From Clostridium sp. 1001275B_160808_H3 (GTDB taxonomy: Bacteria; Bacillota; Clostridia; Clostridiales; Clostridiaceae): DNA of 64,000 nucleotides. Position 1 is the first letter of the stretch, and every line of letters starts with the position of its first letter. Location of the stretch: the NCBI RefSeq assembly GCF_015550425.1, contig NZ_JADNAT010000015.1:1-64000 (forward strand). The letters are read 5' to 3'. Below the pieces are notes generated by a model that saw only the letters and a list, made by a program, of their open reading frames with translations, was not told the DNA's origin and did no database searches. Positions 16,870 through 25,715 of this stretch are shown here, piece after piece. The translations under genes and the position numbers were made by a program.

Positions 16870-17280
16870 CTATCTTTTTATACTTCCATAAGAGTTATAG
16901 GTTGGTATATCCCTTTTAGGATTTATTAAATTTAAAAGTTTATTTGTAAAGCTTAGCTGTTGCTTTATTAATAAGTCATTTGTATCTTTTTGAAGAATCA
17001 TTTCATTTAGTAGATTTTGTATCCTTCTATACCCATTTTCTAATTCTTCATCTTTATAGTTTGATATAATTTCTTTTATGGATTGATTCCCTAATAACCT
17101 TCTTCTTCTTACTTCAATTTCAGCAACATCTTTATTTTTTTGTTTTATATCTTCTACTATTGATTCCATTCCAAATATATCTTTGGATATAATTAATTTA
17201 TATTGTTTATCTAATAGAATTAATAATTCTTTTAACTCTTTTTCTTCATCATAAAGTACATCTCTTAAACTATTTATCAT
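16870..17280 (-). CDS. flgN: FlgN family export chaperone
   Basis: 136-aa helical cytosolic protein with FlgN-like heptad pattern (LYDEEKELKELLILLDKQYKLI near the start). FlgN chaperones FlgK and FlgL to the export gate. Position between flgM (2-nt gap) and flgK supports the call. AGAGGAAAAG inside the flgM 3' end serves as ribosome site, so translation is probably coupled. The sequence of the family is poorly conserved, so the identification leans on order and length. Confidence 0.85.
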   Translation of the reverse strand: MINSLRDVLYDEEKELKELLILLDKQYKLIISKDIFGMESIVEDIKQKNKDVAEIEVRRRRLLGNQSIKEIISNYKDEELENGYRRIQNLLNEMILQKDTNDLLIKQQLSFTNKLLNLINPKRDIPTYNSYGSIKR

Positions 17281-17281
17281 A

Positions 17282-17557
17282 CTATTCTTTTCCTCTCATA
17301 GCATCTAACATACTTTTAGCAATAAGCTTTGAATCATAAGTATATGTTCCATTGTAAATGCTATTTTTAACTTCTAAAACTTTTTTTCTATTATCAAAGT
17401 TTTTATTATCTATTGAATAATCATTTAATATTTTTGCAGCTTCTGATAATTCAATTCTGTCATAAGTTTCTTTTTTCTCTAACTTTTCAATTTTATTAGA
17501 AGTTACCTTATTATAATAGTTAATTCCATTTGCATAACCTATACCTTTAATATTCAT
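17282..17557 (-). CDS. flgM: anti-sigma-D factor FlgM
   Basis: 91 aa, the usual size. The C-terminal sigma-binding region (YDRIELSEAAKIL to LIAKSMLDAM) matches FlgM, with the typical D-x-I-x-L-S motif; the N-terminus is short and Asn-rich. FlgM holds the flagellar sigma factor inactive until the hook is complete and FlgM is exported. It is first in the operon flgM-flgN-flgK-flgL-fliW-csrA and has a sigma-D type promoter 34 nt upstream, implying feedback control by its own target. AGGAGG precedes ATG. Confidence 0.92.
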   Translation of the reverse strand: MNIKGIGYANGINYYNKVTSNKIEKLEKKETYDRIELSEAAKILNDYSIDNKNFDNRKKVLEVKNSIYNGTYTYDSKLIAKSMLDAMRGKE

Positions 17558-17590
17558 AATTTCCTCCTAATAATACTTCTTATATTTATT

Positions 17591-17616
17591 TATCGTAATT
17601 ATTAATTATAAGTTTA
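17591..17616 (-). promoter_or_regulatory. sigma-D type promoter for flgM operon
   Basis: Minus-strand TAAA (17613-17616), 17-nt spacer, CGATA (17591-17595), then a leader of about 25-30 nt to flgM. The core matches the sigma-28 consensus and the gene downstream is a known member of that regulon elsewhere. Confidence 0.68.
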
Positions 17617-17732
17617 GACGTTAATTTAAAATTGTTAAATCTATATTTTATATATCCATTTAATATTATTCACTGTTTCTCTCTTAAATTAATATATTTA
17701 CCTCTAACTTTAATCTAGATATAAATAAAATA

Positions 17733-17778
17733 GAACCTATATAAATACACTCTTTTTAAGTGTCTATTATATAGGTTC
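17733..17778 (-). terminator. long terminator of the chemotaxis-switch operon
   Basis: Minus-strand GAACCTATATAA / TTATATAGGTTC (12 bp) with an inner ACACT / AGTGT stem, followed by TATTTTATTT. It lies downstream of fliY (ends 17805) and upstream of the flgM promoter, separating the two operons. Confidence 0.8.
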
Positions 17779-17804
17779 AATTCTTAAATATTTAAATCTA
17801 TGTA

Positions 17805-18911
17805 TTATTTAAGTGACCTTATTCTGTCAGCTCCACTTACGATACTTGTTATTCTAACTCCAAAGTTCTCATCAACAACAACAACTTCTCCATAAGCTAT
17901 CTTCTTGCCATTTATTAATACTTCTACTGGTTCTTCTGCAAGTTTATCTAACTCTATTAAAGATCCTGTACTTAAATCCAATATATCCTTAATGCTCTTC
18001 TTAGTTCTTCCTAAAACAACTGAAACCTCTAATGGAACATCCAGTATTAAATCAATATTTCTATGTGATTCTCCAACAAGACCTTGTGACAGTGGCTCAA
18101 AAGTAGCTCCATGAACTTCTACTGGCTTTTCTACTACATTTTTAGCTACTTTTTCTTCTACTGTATTAACAATAGGCTTTTCTTCTATCTTATATTCTTC
18201 TTTATAAATATCTGAAGACTCATAGCTATCATCTATTTCATTTGCAACTTCTTGATCTTCACCCATCATTATTGAAACAATTTTTTTTGCAGTACCTATT
18301 GGTAATATTTGCATCATATTTGATTGAAGTAATCCTTCTATAGTTAAATCAAAACAAACTTCAACTATTGGTTCATCTTCTGGGATAGTTTCTGATATAT
18401 TTTCATTCATATCCTTCCATATCTTTGATTTAGGAGGTGATATATTAACTTCCCTTGCAAACATAGTCGCCATAGAAGTTGCTGCAGAACCTATCATTTG
18501 ATTCATAGCTTCCTGAACTGCACTAACTTCGATTTCTGATAACGTAGAAGTATTAACTTGTCCATCTCCACCCATCATAAGATTGGCAATTACAGCTGCA
18601 TCTGTAGTTTGCATTATTAATATGTTTCTTCCAGTTATCCCAGAAACATATTCAACATCTAATATTATATTAGGATAATCAAATCCATTTTTTATTTCTT
18701 TTAATGTTGTAATCCTAACCTTAGGTGTTGTTATATTTACTTGCTTATTTATAAGTTGATAAAGAGCCGTTGAAGCTGATCCCATGGAAATATTCCCTAT
18801 TTCACCTAACAGATCTTTCTCTATTTCTGATATTAACTCTGGTTTTTCACTATCTGTAGCACCATTTAACAATGAATCTATTTCTTCTTGAGACAAAAAC
18901 CCATTACTCAT
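17805..18911 (-). CDS. fliY: flagellar switch protein and CheY-P phosphatase FliY
   Basis: 368 aa from ATG at 18911 (a TTG two codons upstream at 18917 is also possible). Domains: the N-terminal CheY-P-binding peptide LSQEEIDSLLNG; a CheC-like phosphatase core with two E-x-x-N...P motifs (LLGEIGNISMG and VQEAMNQMIGS); an acidic linker of about 60 residues; and a C-terminal SpoA/FliN domain (VPLEVSVVLGRTKKSIKDIL). It forms the C-ring with FliM and FliG and hydrolyses CheY-P. The start overlaps the fliM stop (ATGAGTAA), indicating translational coupling. FliY takes the place of FliN in clostridia and bacilli. Confidence 0.95.
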   Translation of the reverse strand: MSNGFLSQEEIDSLLNGATDSEKPELISEIEKDLLGEIGNISMGSASTALYQLINKQVNITTPKVRITTLKEIKNGFDYPNIILDVEYVSGITGRNILIMQTTDAAVIANLMMGGDGQVNTSTLSEIEVSAVQEAMNQMIGSAATSMATMFAREVNISPPKSKIWKDMNENISETIPEDEPIVEVCFDLTIEGLLQSNMMQILPIGTAKKIVSIMMGEDQEVANEIDDSYESSDIYKEEYKIEEKPIVNTVEEKVAKNVVEKPVEVHGATFEPLSQGLVGESHRNIDLILDVPLEVSVVLGRTKKSIKDILDLSTGSLIELDKLAEEPVEVLINGKKIAYGEVVVVDENFGVRITSIVSGADRIRSLK

Positions 18912-19899
18912 TCTCAATCACATCCTTATCTAAAATATCTAAAAGTTGTATCCCCATATTTTTACCTATAATTCCTGGTTTAGCTATAAAACATTCTTCA
19001 TTTTCTACAAAAACTCTTACAGGATCACTGCATTGAGAATTTAATAATAAGACATCTCCATTAACTAACTCTAAAAAATCATCAACAGTTATCTCTGTTT
19101 TTCCAAGTTCAACATGCATATTCACTTCTACAGGATCTATTCCCTTTTTGAGCTTTTCTCTAGCCTCATCTTGTAATTCTGATTCATCAGTTTTAAACCA
19201 ATATTGTACAACAAGCTTATCTAATACTTTTTCAATACTTAGATATGGAATACATAAGTTCATATATGTTGTACTTTTACCTAACTCAACTAAAAAGCTA
19301 AGCAAAGCAACAGGCTCATTTGGTGCTAAAGTTTGATTAGCTGATGGATTAGTTTCAAGTCCTTCAAATTCCGGCTTCACTTCTAATATTCCATCCCAAG
19401 CTAAGATTAAAGACTTAATCATTTCTGAAGTTATATTTGATAAAATATTTTTATCTATTTCTGAAAACTCTTTTGCCTTTTCATCCCTATCCCCTGTTCC
19501 TCCTAAAAGTATATCTAATACTTGGAATGAAAATTGTGGATTCATTTCAAGTAATATGTTTCCTTGTAGTGGTGGCATCTTAAATATAGTAAGTATAGTT
19601 GGATTAGGAATAGAGTGCACAAACTCTTCATATGTTATCTGCTCCACACTTTGGATATCTACTTTGACATGCTTTCTAAGTTGACCTGAAAGGTAATTAC
19701 TTATTATTCTTGCAAAAGCGTCATGAACCATTTCTAATGTCCTAATGTGATCCTTAGAAAACTTCTGAGGACTTCTGAAGTCATACTTTTTTATTTTATG
19801 TTTTTCTTCTTTTTCTTTTAGCTGTTCTGGTTCAACATCTCCTGTAGATAGGGCAGAAAGAAGAGCATCTATTTCGCTCTGACTTAAAACCTCTGCCAT
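18904..19899 (-). CDS. fliM: flagellar motor switch protein FliM
   Basis: 331 aa, standard size. The N-terminal CheY-P binding segment LSQSEIDALLSAL is followed by the FliM core (HDAFARIISNYLSGQLRK, TILTIFKMPPLQGNILLEM) and the C-terminal SpoA domain (VELGKTEITVDDFLELVNGDVLLL). FliM is the C-ring middle ring that receives CheY-P and sets rotation direction. It follows cheW by 16 nt with GAGGGAGAG as ribosome site and overlaps fliY. Its placement in the che operon rather than a fli operon is a feature of this genome type. Confidence 0.96.
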   Translation of the reverse strand: MAEVLSQSEIDALLSALSTGDVEPEQLKEKEEKHKIKKYDFRSPQKFSKDHIRTLEMVHDAFARIISNYLSGQLRKHVKVDIQSVEQITYEEFVHSIPNPTILTIFKMPPLQGNILLEMNPQFSFQVLDILLGGTGDRDEKAKEFSEIDKNILSNITSEMIKSLILAWDGILEVKPEFEGLETNPSANQTLAPNEPVALLSFLVELGKSTTYMNLCIPYLSIEKVLDKLVVQYWFKTDESELQDEAREKLKKGIDPVEVNMHVELGKTEITVDDFLELVNGDVLLLNSQCSDPVRVFVENEECFIAKPGIIGKNMGIQLLDILDKDVIENE

Positions 19900-19915
19900 T
19901 TCTCTCCCTCATTTC

Positions 19916-20314
19916 CTAGTAATTTAGTAGCTTTTCTATATCTATAATTGTTAGTAATCTTCCTTCTAAGTCAATTACTCCTTTTATATAAACTTCAGTA
20001 TTATGCGTTTCTAACCTTTGCAGTTTATCTTCATCTATATCTATTACTTCTTCAACTTCATCTACAGATATGCCTATTTCTTCTTCGTCAACCTTTAATA
20101 TTATTATGTTATTTTGTTCTTTTTCTGATTCTATATTAAGTAATAAATTAACATCAACTAAAGATTTTATGCTACCTCTTAGGTTTATTAAACCTCTTAT
20201 ATAATTTGGAGCCTTAGGCACCCTTGTTATAGTCATCATATCATTGATACTTAATATTTTATCTGTCTCTACTGCAAAATGTTCTTCTCCTAATTTAAAT
20301 ACTACAAATTGCAT
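19916..20314 (-). CDS. cheW: chemotaxis coupling protein CheW (first of two)
   Basis: 132-aa single CheW domain (FVVFKLGEEHFAVETDKI, VPKAPNYIRGLINLRGSIKSLVDV, ID-EGRLLTIIDIEKLL). It links chemoreceptors to CheA kinase at the cytoplasmic face of the membrane. AGGAGG-type ribosome site. It sits between cheY (22 nt) and fliM. A second CheW is encoded at 25252 in the same operon; the two are only distantly alike, so they may serve different receptors or one may be a CheV-like adaptor without a receiver. Confidence 0.94.
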   Translation of the reverse strand: MQFVVFKLGEEHFAVETDKILSINDMMTITRVPKAPNYIRGLINLRGSIKSLVDVNLLLNIESEKEQNNIIILKVDEEEIGISVDEVEEVIDIDEDKLQRLETHNTEVYIKGVIDLEGRLLTIIDIEKLLNY

Positions 20315-20336
20315 TTAACTTGCCTCCTAAATAGTT

Positions 20337-20696
20337 TTAACCAACTACCTTTCTTATTGCTTCTAAAACTCTATCTGCTTGGAATGGTTTCACAATAAAG
20401 TCTTTTGCACCAGACTTAATTGCATCCATAACCATTGATTGTTGTCCCATAGCTGAACACATAATTATCTTTGCTCCTGGATCGAATGATCTTATTTCTT
20501 TTACTGCCTCAATTCCATCCATATCTGGCATAGTAATATCCATTGTAACAACATCCGGATTTTCTTTTTTATATAAATTTACTGCTTCTATACCATTACA
20601 AGCTTCCCCTACTACTTCAAATCCATTTTTTTGTAGTATATCCTTTATCATCATTCTCATAAAAGCTGCATCGTCCACTATTAAAACTTTTGTCAT
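20337..20696 (-). CDS. cheY: chemotaxis response regulator CheY
   Basis: 119-aa stand-alone receiver domain. The acidic pocket D8-D9, phospho-acceptor Asp53 in VVTMDITMPDMDG, the switch residues in CSAMGQQS and the invariant Lys in FIVKPF are all present. Phosphorylated by CheA, it binds FliM/FliY to switch the motor; CheC and FliY remove the phosphate. There is no DNA-binding domain. GGAGGG precedes ATG. It lies between cheC and cheW. Confidence 0.96.
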   Translation of the reverse strand: MTKVLIVDDAAFMRMMIKDILQKNGFEVVGEACNGIEAVNLYKKENPDVVTMDITMPDMDGIEAVKEIRSFDPGAKIIMCSAMGQQSMVMDAIKSGAKDFIVKPFQADRVLEAIRKVVG

Positions 20697-20711
20697 TTTA
20701 ATCCCTCCAAA

Positions 20712-21311
20712 TTATCTTATTCCTAATGATTCTAAAATTTTTTCTAATGATCCTGGAGCTGGAACAAAATAAAAATGTCCTTCTATTTTGTTATCTCCTT
20801 CTCCCATAAATAATGTTTCTATATCTAAAACATACTCTTCGTGTTGCCCTGTTTCAACGAATGTTGAAACAAGTATTGCACTTAGCATATCATTAGCTAC
20901 TGCAGGTACTGAGGCAGTTGCCTTTAGCCCTGTAAAATTTGCAATTGCATTCATAAAAGATGAGGATATTATATTCCCAATCTCCCCTATAACTGAAATG
21001 CCCATCTCAGTAAAAGTTTTTTCATCTTTATAAGTCATTTTTGATATCATATTTAATGCTACGTCTTCTTCAAATATATAAAGGACACTTCCGGGAATAT
21101 CGTCAAGTACTTTCACCAATACAGCTACAACTTCATTTTCTCTGCAACTATTAAATAACTCATCGAATTCTATTAAGTTCATATTTGGAACTGACATATC
21201 AATTTTAGTTCCAAGTAGCATTGATAGAGCTGTTGCTGAATTTCCTGCTCCTATATTAGAAACTTCCCTTAATGCATCCAATTGAAATGAAGTTAAATTC
21301 TTGTATTCCAT
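20712..21311 (-). CDS. cheC: CheY-P phosphatase CheC
   Basis: 199 aa. Two CheC active-site helices are visible: LREVSNIGAGNSATALSML near the N-terminus and IGEIGNIISSSFMNAIA in the middle, each with the E-x-x-N pair and a Pro about 22 residues later. CheC dephosphorylates CheY-P and partners CheD, which is also in the operon (24755). Both phosphatase motifs appear intact. It lies between cheA and cheY, with GGGAGG before ATG. Confidence 0.94.
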   Translation of the reverse strand: MEYKNLTSFQLDALREVSNIGAGNSATALSMLLGTKIDMSVPNMNLIEFDELFNSCRENEVVAVLVKVLDDIPGSVLYIFEEDVALNMISKMTYKDEKTFTEMGISVIGEIGNIISSSFMNAIANFTGLKATASVPAVANDMLSAILVSTFVETGQHEEYVLDIETLFMGEGDNKIEGHFYFVPAPGSLEKILESLGIR

Positions 21312-21325
21312 AAAAATCCTCCCTT

Positions 21326-23362
21326 CTAAATCAATGCCGCCACATCAAGAATTAATGTTACTAATCCATTTCCAAGTATTGTAGCTCCAATATATTCTTT
21401 TAAGGATCTTAAAGTTTTGCCTAAAGGCTTAATTACTATTTCCTGTTGACCAAATAATGAATCAACAAGTAATCCTACTGTTTTTTCTCCAACTTTTACT
21501 ATAATAATGAACTTCTTTTTACTTTCTTTATTTTCGATTCCAAGTCTCTCATTTAATCTTATAAGAGGTATAATACTATCTCTATAAACTATTACTTCCT
21601 CTCCATTTGTCTTTTTAATATTTTCTTCTTTATAATCTATAACTCTATCAATAAATCCTAATGATATAGCAAGAGTTTCATCACCCACCTTAACCAAAAG
21701 TGCTTGAATTATTTGAAGTGTTAAAGGTAACTTTATTATAAAACTTGACCCTTTTCCCTCTTCACTAACAACATCTACAGTACCACCTAGTGAGGAAATT
21801 TTTGTTTTAACAACATCCATTCCAACACCTCTACCCGATATATCTGTAACTACAGTATTTGTACTAAAACCTTGAGCAAATATTAAGTTCCTAATGTCAT
21901 TGTCACTTAATCCTTCTGTATTTATTCCTATTTTTTCGGCTTTAGCCTTTACTTTTTCAATACTAATTCCTGCTCCATCATCACTAACTTTTATTAAAGC
22001 CTTAGTTCCTTCTTGATAAGCAACTAGTTTTATTTTTCCAACAGGATCTTTGCCATTTGCAATTCTTTCTTCTTTAGTTTCTATACCATGATCGGCTGCA
22101 TTCCTTAAAAGATGTATTAACGGTTCTCCAATTTCGTCTATAACAGTTCTATCTAATTCTGTTTCTGATCCTTCTATAATGAAATTTATCTCTTTTTTAA
22201 GTTCTAAAGATAAATCTCTTATCATTCTAGGGAATCTATTAAATACTACTTCCAACGGAAGCATTCTTATCTTCATAACTAAATCTTGCAAATCTGATGT
22301 TGTTCTCTCAACTTGCTCTAATGTTTCTATTAGTTCTTGAGACTTATCATTAATTACAATTTGTTCTAATCTAGTTCTGTATATAACAAGTTCTGATACC
22401 ATATTCATTAGCTTATCTATTCTTTGTAAGTCAACTCTAACTGATTGATGCGCTCTCTTATTATTATCTTTTTTCTTATCTTGCTTTTCTATTTTATCAC
22501 TTGATATATTATCTTTTATATGAATCTTCTCTATTCCACTTATTATTTCATCTTTTAATGTAGTTTCTTCATCTTGATAAATATCTTCAATAGAAACATA
22601 AGATGTTTCTACTTTTCTTACTTCTGAAATATTGCTTACTATTTCATTAACTTCTTCTTTTGATCTAGTAGTAATTAAAACAAATATCAATTCTGTATCA
22701 AACTGTTCATTTTCTATATCTTCTGTAGAAGGAAAAGATTTTAATATTTCCCCTTGCGCTTCAAGTTCTTGAACAATTAAAAATGCTCTTGCTGATTTTA
22801 ATAATGTATCATCTCTTAATATTATTTTAACGTTAACTCCATTAAATCCGTTTTGTTTTGCTTGCTTTAAGACTGATAAATCATATTCATTTAAACCTAT
22901 ATTAATAGATTCATTTGTTAATTTACTATCCTGTTCACTATTATATTTTTCTGTTATATACTCTTGTTTAGCTATTGACACTTCCTTGCTTCCAACATTT
23001 TCTAGAGACTTCATTATATTTTCTATTTCAATCTCTTCGTCATTGCCTTCTTCTATATTTCTAACCATTCTTTCTAAAGTATCTAAACAATCAAATAAAA
23101 CTGTAACAACATTTCTACTAACTTGTAACTTGCCTTCTCTAAACTTTGATAGCACGTCTTCCATTTTATGAGTTAACTCAGCTATATTGCTAAATCCCAT
23201 TGTTGCAGCCATACCCTTTATCGTATGAGCTACCCTAAATATTTCATTTACTTTATCTATATTTTCTGGTTCTTGCTCTAAATCTAATAAAGCTTCATTT
23301 AAGGTTTGTAAATTATCCATTGACTCTTCTAAAAACATTCCCATATATTGAGATACGTCCAT
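21326..23362 (-). CDS. cheA: chemotaxis histidine kinase CheA
   Basis: 678 aa from ATG 23362 (the upstream in-frame GTG at 23371 overlaps the AAAGGGGTG ribosome site). Domains in order: HPt with phospho-His46 (RVAHTIKGMAATMG); P2/CheY-binding region (about 165-255); dimerisation helices (VDLQRIDKLMNMVSELV); HATPase with N-box LIHLLRNAADHGIET and G-box VSDDGAGIS; and a C-terminal CheW-like domain. CheA phosphorylates CheY in response to receptor state. It follows cheR by 13 nt. It is a normal, apparently complete five-domain CheA. Confidence 0.96.
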   Translation of the reverse strand: MDVSQYMGMFLEESMDNLQTLNEALLDLEQEPENIDKVNEIFRVAHTIKGMAATMGFSNIAELTHKMEDVLSKFREGKLQVSRNVVTVLFDCLDTLERMVRNIEEGNDEEIEIENIMKSLENVGSKEVSIAKQEYITEKYNSEQDSKLTNESINIGLNEYDLSVLKQAKQNGFNGVNVKIILRDDTLLKSARAFLIVQELEAQGEILKSFPSTEDIENEQFDTELIFVLITTRSKEEVNEIVSNISEVRKVETSYVSIEDIYQDEETTLKDEIISGIEKIHIKDNISSDKIEKQDKKKDNNKRAHQSVRVDLQRIDKLMNMVSELVIYRTRLEQIVINDKSQELIETLEQVERTTSDLQDLVMKIRMLPLEVVFNRFPRMIRDLSLELKKEINFIIEGSETELDRTVIDEIGEPLIHLLRNAADHGIETKEERIANGKDPVGKIKLVAYQEGTKALIKVSDDGAGISIEKVKAKAEKIGINTEGLSDNDIRNLIFAQGFSTNTVVTDISGRGVGMDVVKTKISSLGGTVDVVSEEGKGSSFIIKLPLTLQIIQALLVKVGDETLAISLGFIDRVIDYKEENIKKTNGEEVIVYRDSIIPLIRLNERLGIENKESKKKFIIIVKVGEKTVGLLVDSLFGQQEIVIKPLGKTLRSLKEYIGATILGNGLVTLILDVAALI

Positions 23363-23375
23363 TTTATTCACCCCT

Positions 23376-24140
23376 TTATACTCTTTTATAAATAAAAGTA
23401 GAAACTTTCTCTAATCCATAATCTTTATAATTATAAATACTTTCTGTTGCGCCAACAAATAGTAATCCACCCTTTTTTAAAGAGCTTGAAAATTTTTTAA
23501 ATATCTCTTTTTTAACTTCATTTTTAAAATATATTATTACATTTCTACATACTATCAAATCAAAATCTTTTTCATAGTTATCTAAAATTAAGTCATGCTT
23601 TTTAAATATAACCATGGATTTTATATTATTATTTATTAAAAATTTATCTTTTTCTAATTGGAAATACTTTTTCATATAATCTTCACTTACATTTTTCATC
23701 TCAGCTTGTACATATTCTCCAAGCTTTGCTCTATTCAATATAGTATTATCTATATCTGTTGCAATTATAGTATTCCTTCCAATAGGATTTAGCTCATTCA
23801 CCATCATTGCAATACTATATGGCTCACACCCTATTGAACAAGCAGCACTCCAAATTTTCAATTTATTATTATTTAAAAGATAAGATTTTAAGTTTTTTTC
23901 TAATTCTTTAAATAGTTCTGGATTTCTAAAAAACTCTGTAACATTTATAGTTATAAAATCTAAAAACCTCTGTCTTTCTTTATTATTAGATAGTAAAAGC
24001 CTCTTGTAATCATCTAATGATTTTATATCTATTCTTGACATCAAGCTTCCAATTCTTCTATTTAATTGTTCTTGCTTATATGCGTTTAAATTAATATTGA
24101 ACTCTCTATATATCCAATTATGAAATTCTGTAAAGTCCAT
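23376..24140 (-). CDS. cheR: chemotaxis methyltransferase CheR
   Basis: 254 aa. The N-terminal helical domain contains LNRRIGSLMSR; the SAM-binding domain has IWSAACSIGCEPYSIAM, TDIDNTIL and the late FDLIVCRNVIIYF motif. It methylates receptor glutamates with S-adenosylmethionine. AGGAGGAG precedes ATG. It lies between cheB (8 nt) and cheA. The normal counter-enzyme CheB here lacks a receiver domain, so methylation balance may be set by CheR/CheD instead of phospho-feedback. Confidence 0.95.
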   Translation of the reverse strand: MDFTEFHNWIYREFNINLNAYKQEQLNRRIGSLMSRIDIKSLDDYKRLLLSNNKERQRFLDFITINVTEFFRNPELFKELEKNLKSYLLNNNKLKIWSAACSIGCEPYSIAMMVNELNPIGRNTIIATDIDNTILNRAKLGEYVQAEMKNVSEDYMKKYFQLEKDKFLINNNIKSMVIFKKHDLILDNYEKDFDLIVCRNVIIYFKNEVKKEIFKKFSSSLKKGGLLFVGATESIYNYKDYGLEKVSTFIYKRV

Positions 24141-24148
24141 ATCTCCTC

Positions 24149-24739
24149 CTAAGTTGCATTAACTAAACTTCTTATCTTTGCTGCAATATTATTTATAGAA
24201 AGTACATAATCTACACATCCTGTTTCATAAGATACTTTTGGCATCCCATAAATAACAGAACTAGCTTCATCTTGTGCTATAGTTATACCTTTATTCATTT
24301 TTACAACTACAGTTCCCTCTGCTCCATCTTTTCCCATTCCTGTTAGTACAACAGATATTACTCTACTAGCATATACAGTAGATGCTGATATAAATAATTT
24401 ATCTACAGCAGGCCTTACTCCCCAGATTGCGTCATCAGTATTAAGCTTTAAAATACCGGACTTCTGGACTATCATATGAAATCCACCTGGAGCTATATAT
24501 ATTTTGTTTTTCTCTATCTTCATTCCATCTTCTGCTTCTAAAACATGTAATGAGCATTTTTTATTTAATCTTTCAGCAAATGCTTTTGTAAACCCACTTG
24601 GCATATGCTGAACAACTAAAACAGATACATTTAAATCTTTAGTTAATTCCGTAATTACTCTTTCTATTGCCTTCGGTCCACCTGTTGATGCACCTATTAA
24701 AATTATATCCCGCCTGTTATTTATGTCATTATGTATCAA
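24149..24739 (-). CDS. cheB: CheB-type methylesterase, catalytic domain only
   Basis: About 196 aa from TTG 24739. The CheB methylesterase domain is complete, with triad Ser18 (GASTGG), His45 (QHMPSGFT) and Asp138 (TGMGKDGAEG). The N-terminal receiver domain of ordinary CheB (about 350 aa) is absent, and the upstream neighbour is cheD, so it is not simply frameshifted off. The AGGAGG site is at the cheD 3' end; an in-frame GTG at 24751 overlaps it, and an ATG in another frame stops after three codons, leaving TTG as the plausible start. It would demethylate/deamidate receptors without CheA-dependent activation. Confidence 0.88.
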   Translation of the reverse strand: MIHNDINNRRDIILIGASTGGPKAIERVITELTKDLNVSVLVVQHMPSGFTKAFAERLNKKCSLHVLEAEDGMKIEKNKIYIAPGGFHMIVQKSGILKLNTDDAIWGVRPAVDKLFISASTVYASRVISVVLTGMGKDGAEGTVVVKMNKGITIAQDEASSVIYGMPKVSYETGCVDYVLSINNIAAKIRSLVNAT

Positions 24740-24754
24740 TAGTGCATGCACCTC

Positions 24755-25255
24755 CTATAGTCTTCTTAGACTATTTCCAATACTCTTAATTATAACTGCA
24801 CCATCTTCACTCTCTAAAATCATAGTTCTTCCTTTGTTTCCTCCTATATCTTCTCCTATTATTGGAATAGATAAATTTCTTATAGATTCAATTACAGCAG
24901 TACTATTTCTTTTTCCTACATCACTAATAATTTTCTTATCTGGGAAGTTAAACATTGATGCTCCCCCTGCAATTTTGGCTACAATATTATCTTTTCTACA
25001 CCCAAGAGATAGCATTTTTTCTAGTAAATTTTGAATTCCCAAATCTGCATATTTAAAAGGATTTAATATATTCTTGAATTGTGTGCTATCTGGTAACATT
25101 ATGTGAACAAGTCCTGCAATTTTCTTTTCTTTATCATATAAGGCTATTCCAACACATGATCCAAGTCCCATCGTTATTAGTTTATCTGGGGCAGATACAA
25201 TAGCTCCATCGGCTATTCCAACTCTAACCTCTTTTTTTTCTTCCAATTTTGTCAC
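24755..25255 (-). CDS. cheD: chemoreceptor glutamine deamidase CheD
   Basis: 166 aa. The catalytic Cys34 (MGLGSCVGIALYD) and His51 (GLVHIMLP) are in place, and the third conserved block (AKIAGGASMF) is present. It deamidates receptor glutamines and stimulates CheC. The GTG start overlaps the stop of the upstream cheW (GTGA), so translation is coupled. It precedes the cheB-type gene. Confidence 0.94.
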   Translation of the reverse strand: MTKLEEKKEVRVGIADGAIVSAPDKLITMGLGSCVGIALYDKEKKIAGLVHIMLPDSTQFKNILNPFKYADLGIQNLLEKMLSLGCRKDNIVAKIAGGASMFNFPDKKIISDVGKRNSTAVIESIRNLSIPIIGEDIGGNKGRTMILESEDGAVIIKSIGNSLRRL

Positions 25256-25698
25256 CCCTGAAAAATACTCTCTTCTTCTTCTACTGTTAGTATTTTTTCT
25301 AAATCTAACATTATGATTATGTTGTTGTTTTTCTTTATTAATCCTTTTATATATTTCTTTGAAATTAAAGTTGAAAGACTTTCTGGATTATTTATTTCCT
25401 CATCAAATATACTAAGAACTTCACTAACACTATCTACTGATATTCCAAATTTCCCTGTATTTCTTTTTACAACTATTATTTTTTTATCTAAACTATTTTC
25501 TAATTTTAATTTGAATTTATTTGCAAGATTTATAATAGGTAAAACTCCATTTTCATAGTTAATAACACCATCCAAAAAACTTGGTGAATCAGGCAAAATA
25601 GTTGGTTCCTCATACCCTAAAATTCTCTCTACTTCCATTATATCAGTAGCATAGAATTCATTACCTAATTTAAAAACTAAAATTTTTATCTCCTTCAT
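25252..25698 (-). CDS. cheW: chemotaxis coupling protein CheW (second)
   Basis: 148-aa CheW-domain protein (KILVFKLGNEFYATDIMEVERIL, LPDSPSFLDGVINYENGVLPIINLANKF, ending with MLDLEKIL). Cytosolic adaptor between receptors and CheA. AGGAGG precedes ATG by about 11 nt; the 3' end overlaps cheD by 4 nt. It is divergent from the 132-aa CheW at 19916, and there is no receiver domain that would make it CheV. Confidence 0.92.
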   Translation of the reverse strand: MKEIKILVFKLGNEFYATDIMEVERILGYEEPTILPDSPSFLDGVINYENGVLPIINLANKFKLKLENSLDKKIIVVKRNTGKFGISVDSVSEVLSIFDEEINNPESLSTLISKKYIKGLIKKNNNIIIMLDLEKILTVEEEESIFQG

Positions 25699-25715
25699 TC
25701 CCTTTTCTTTTCCTC

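Noticed and set aside
24149..24751. CheB receiver domain lost by a frameshift in this sequence
   Set aside because: Upstream in all frames is intact cheD with its own ending and no receiver-like sequence, so the domain is absent rather than split.
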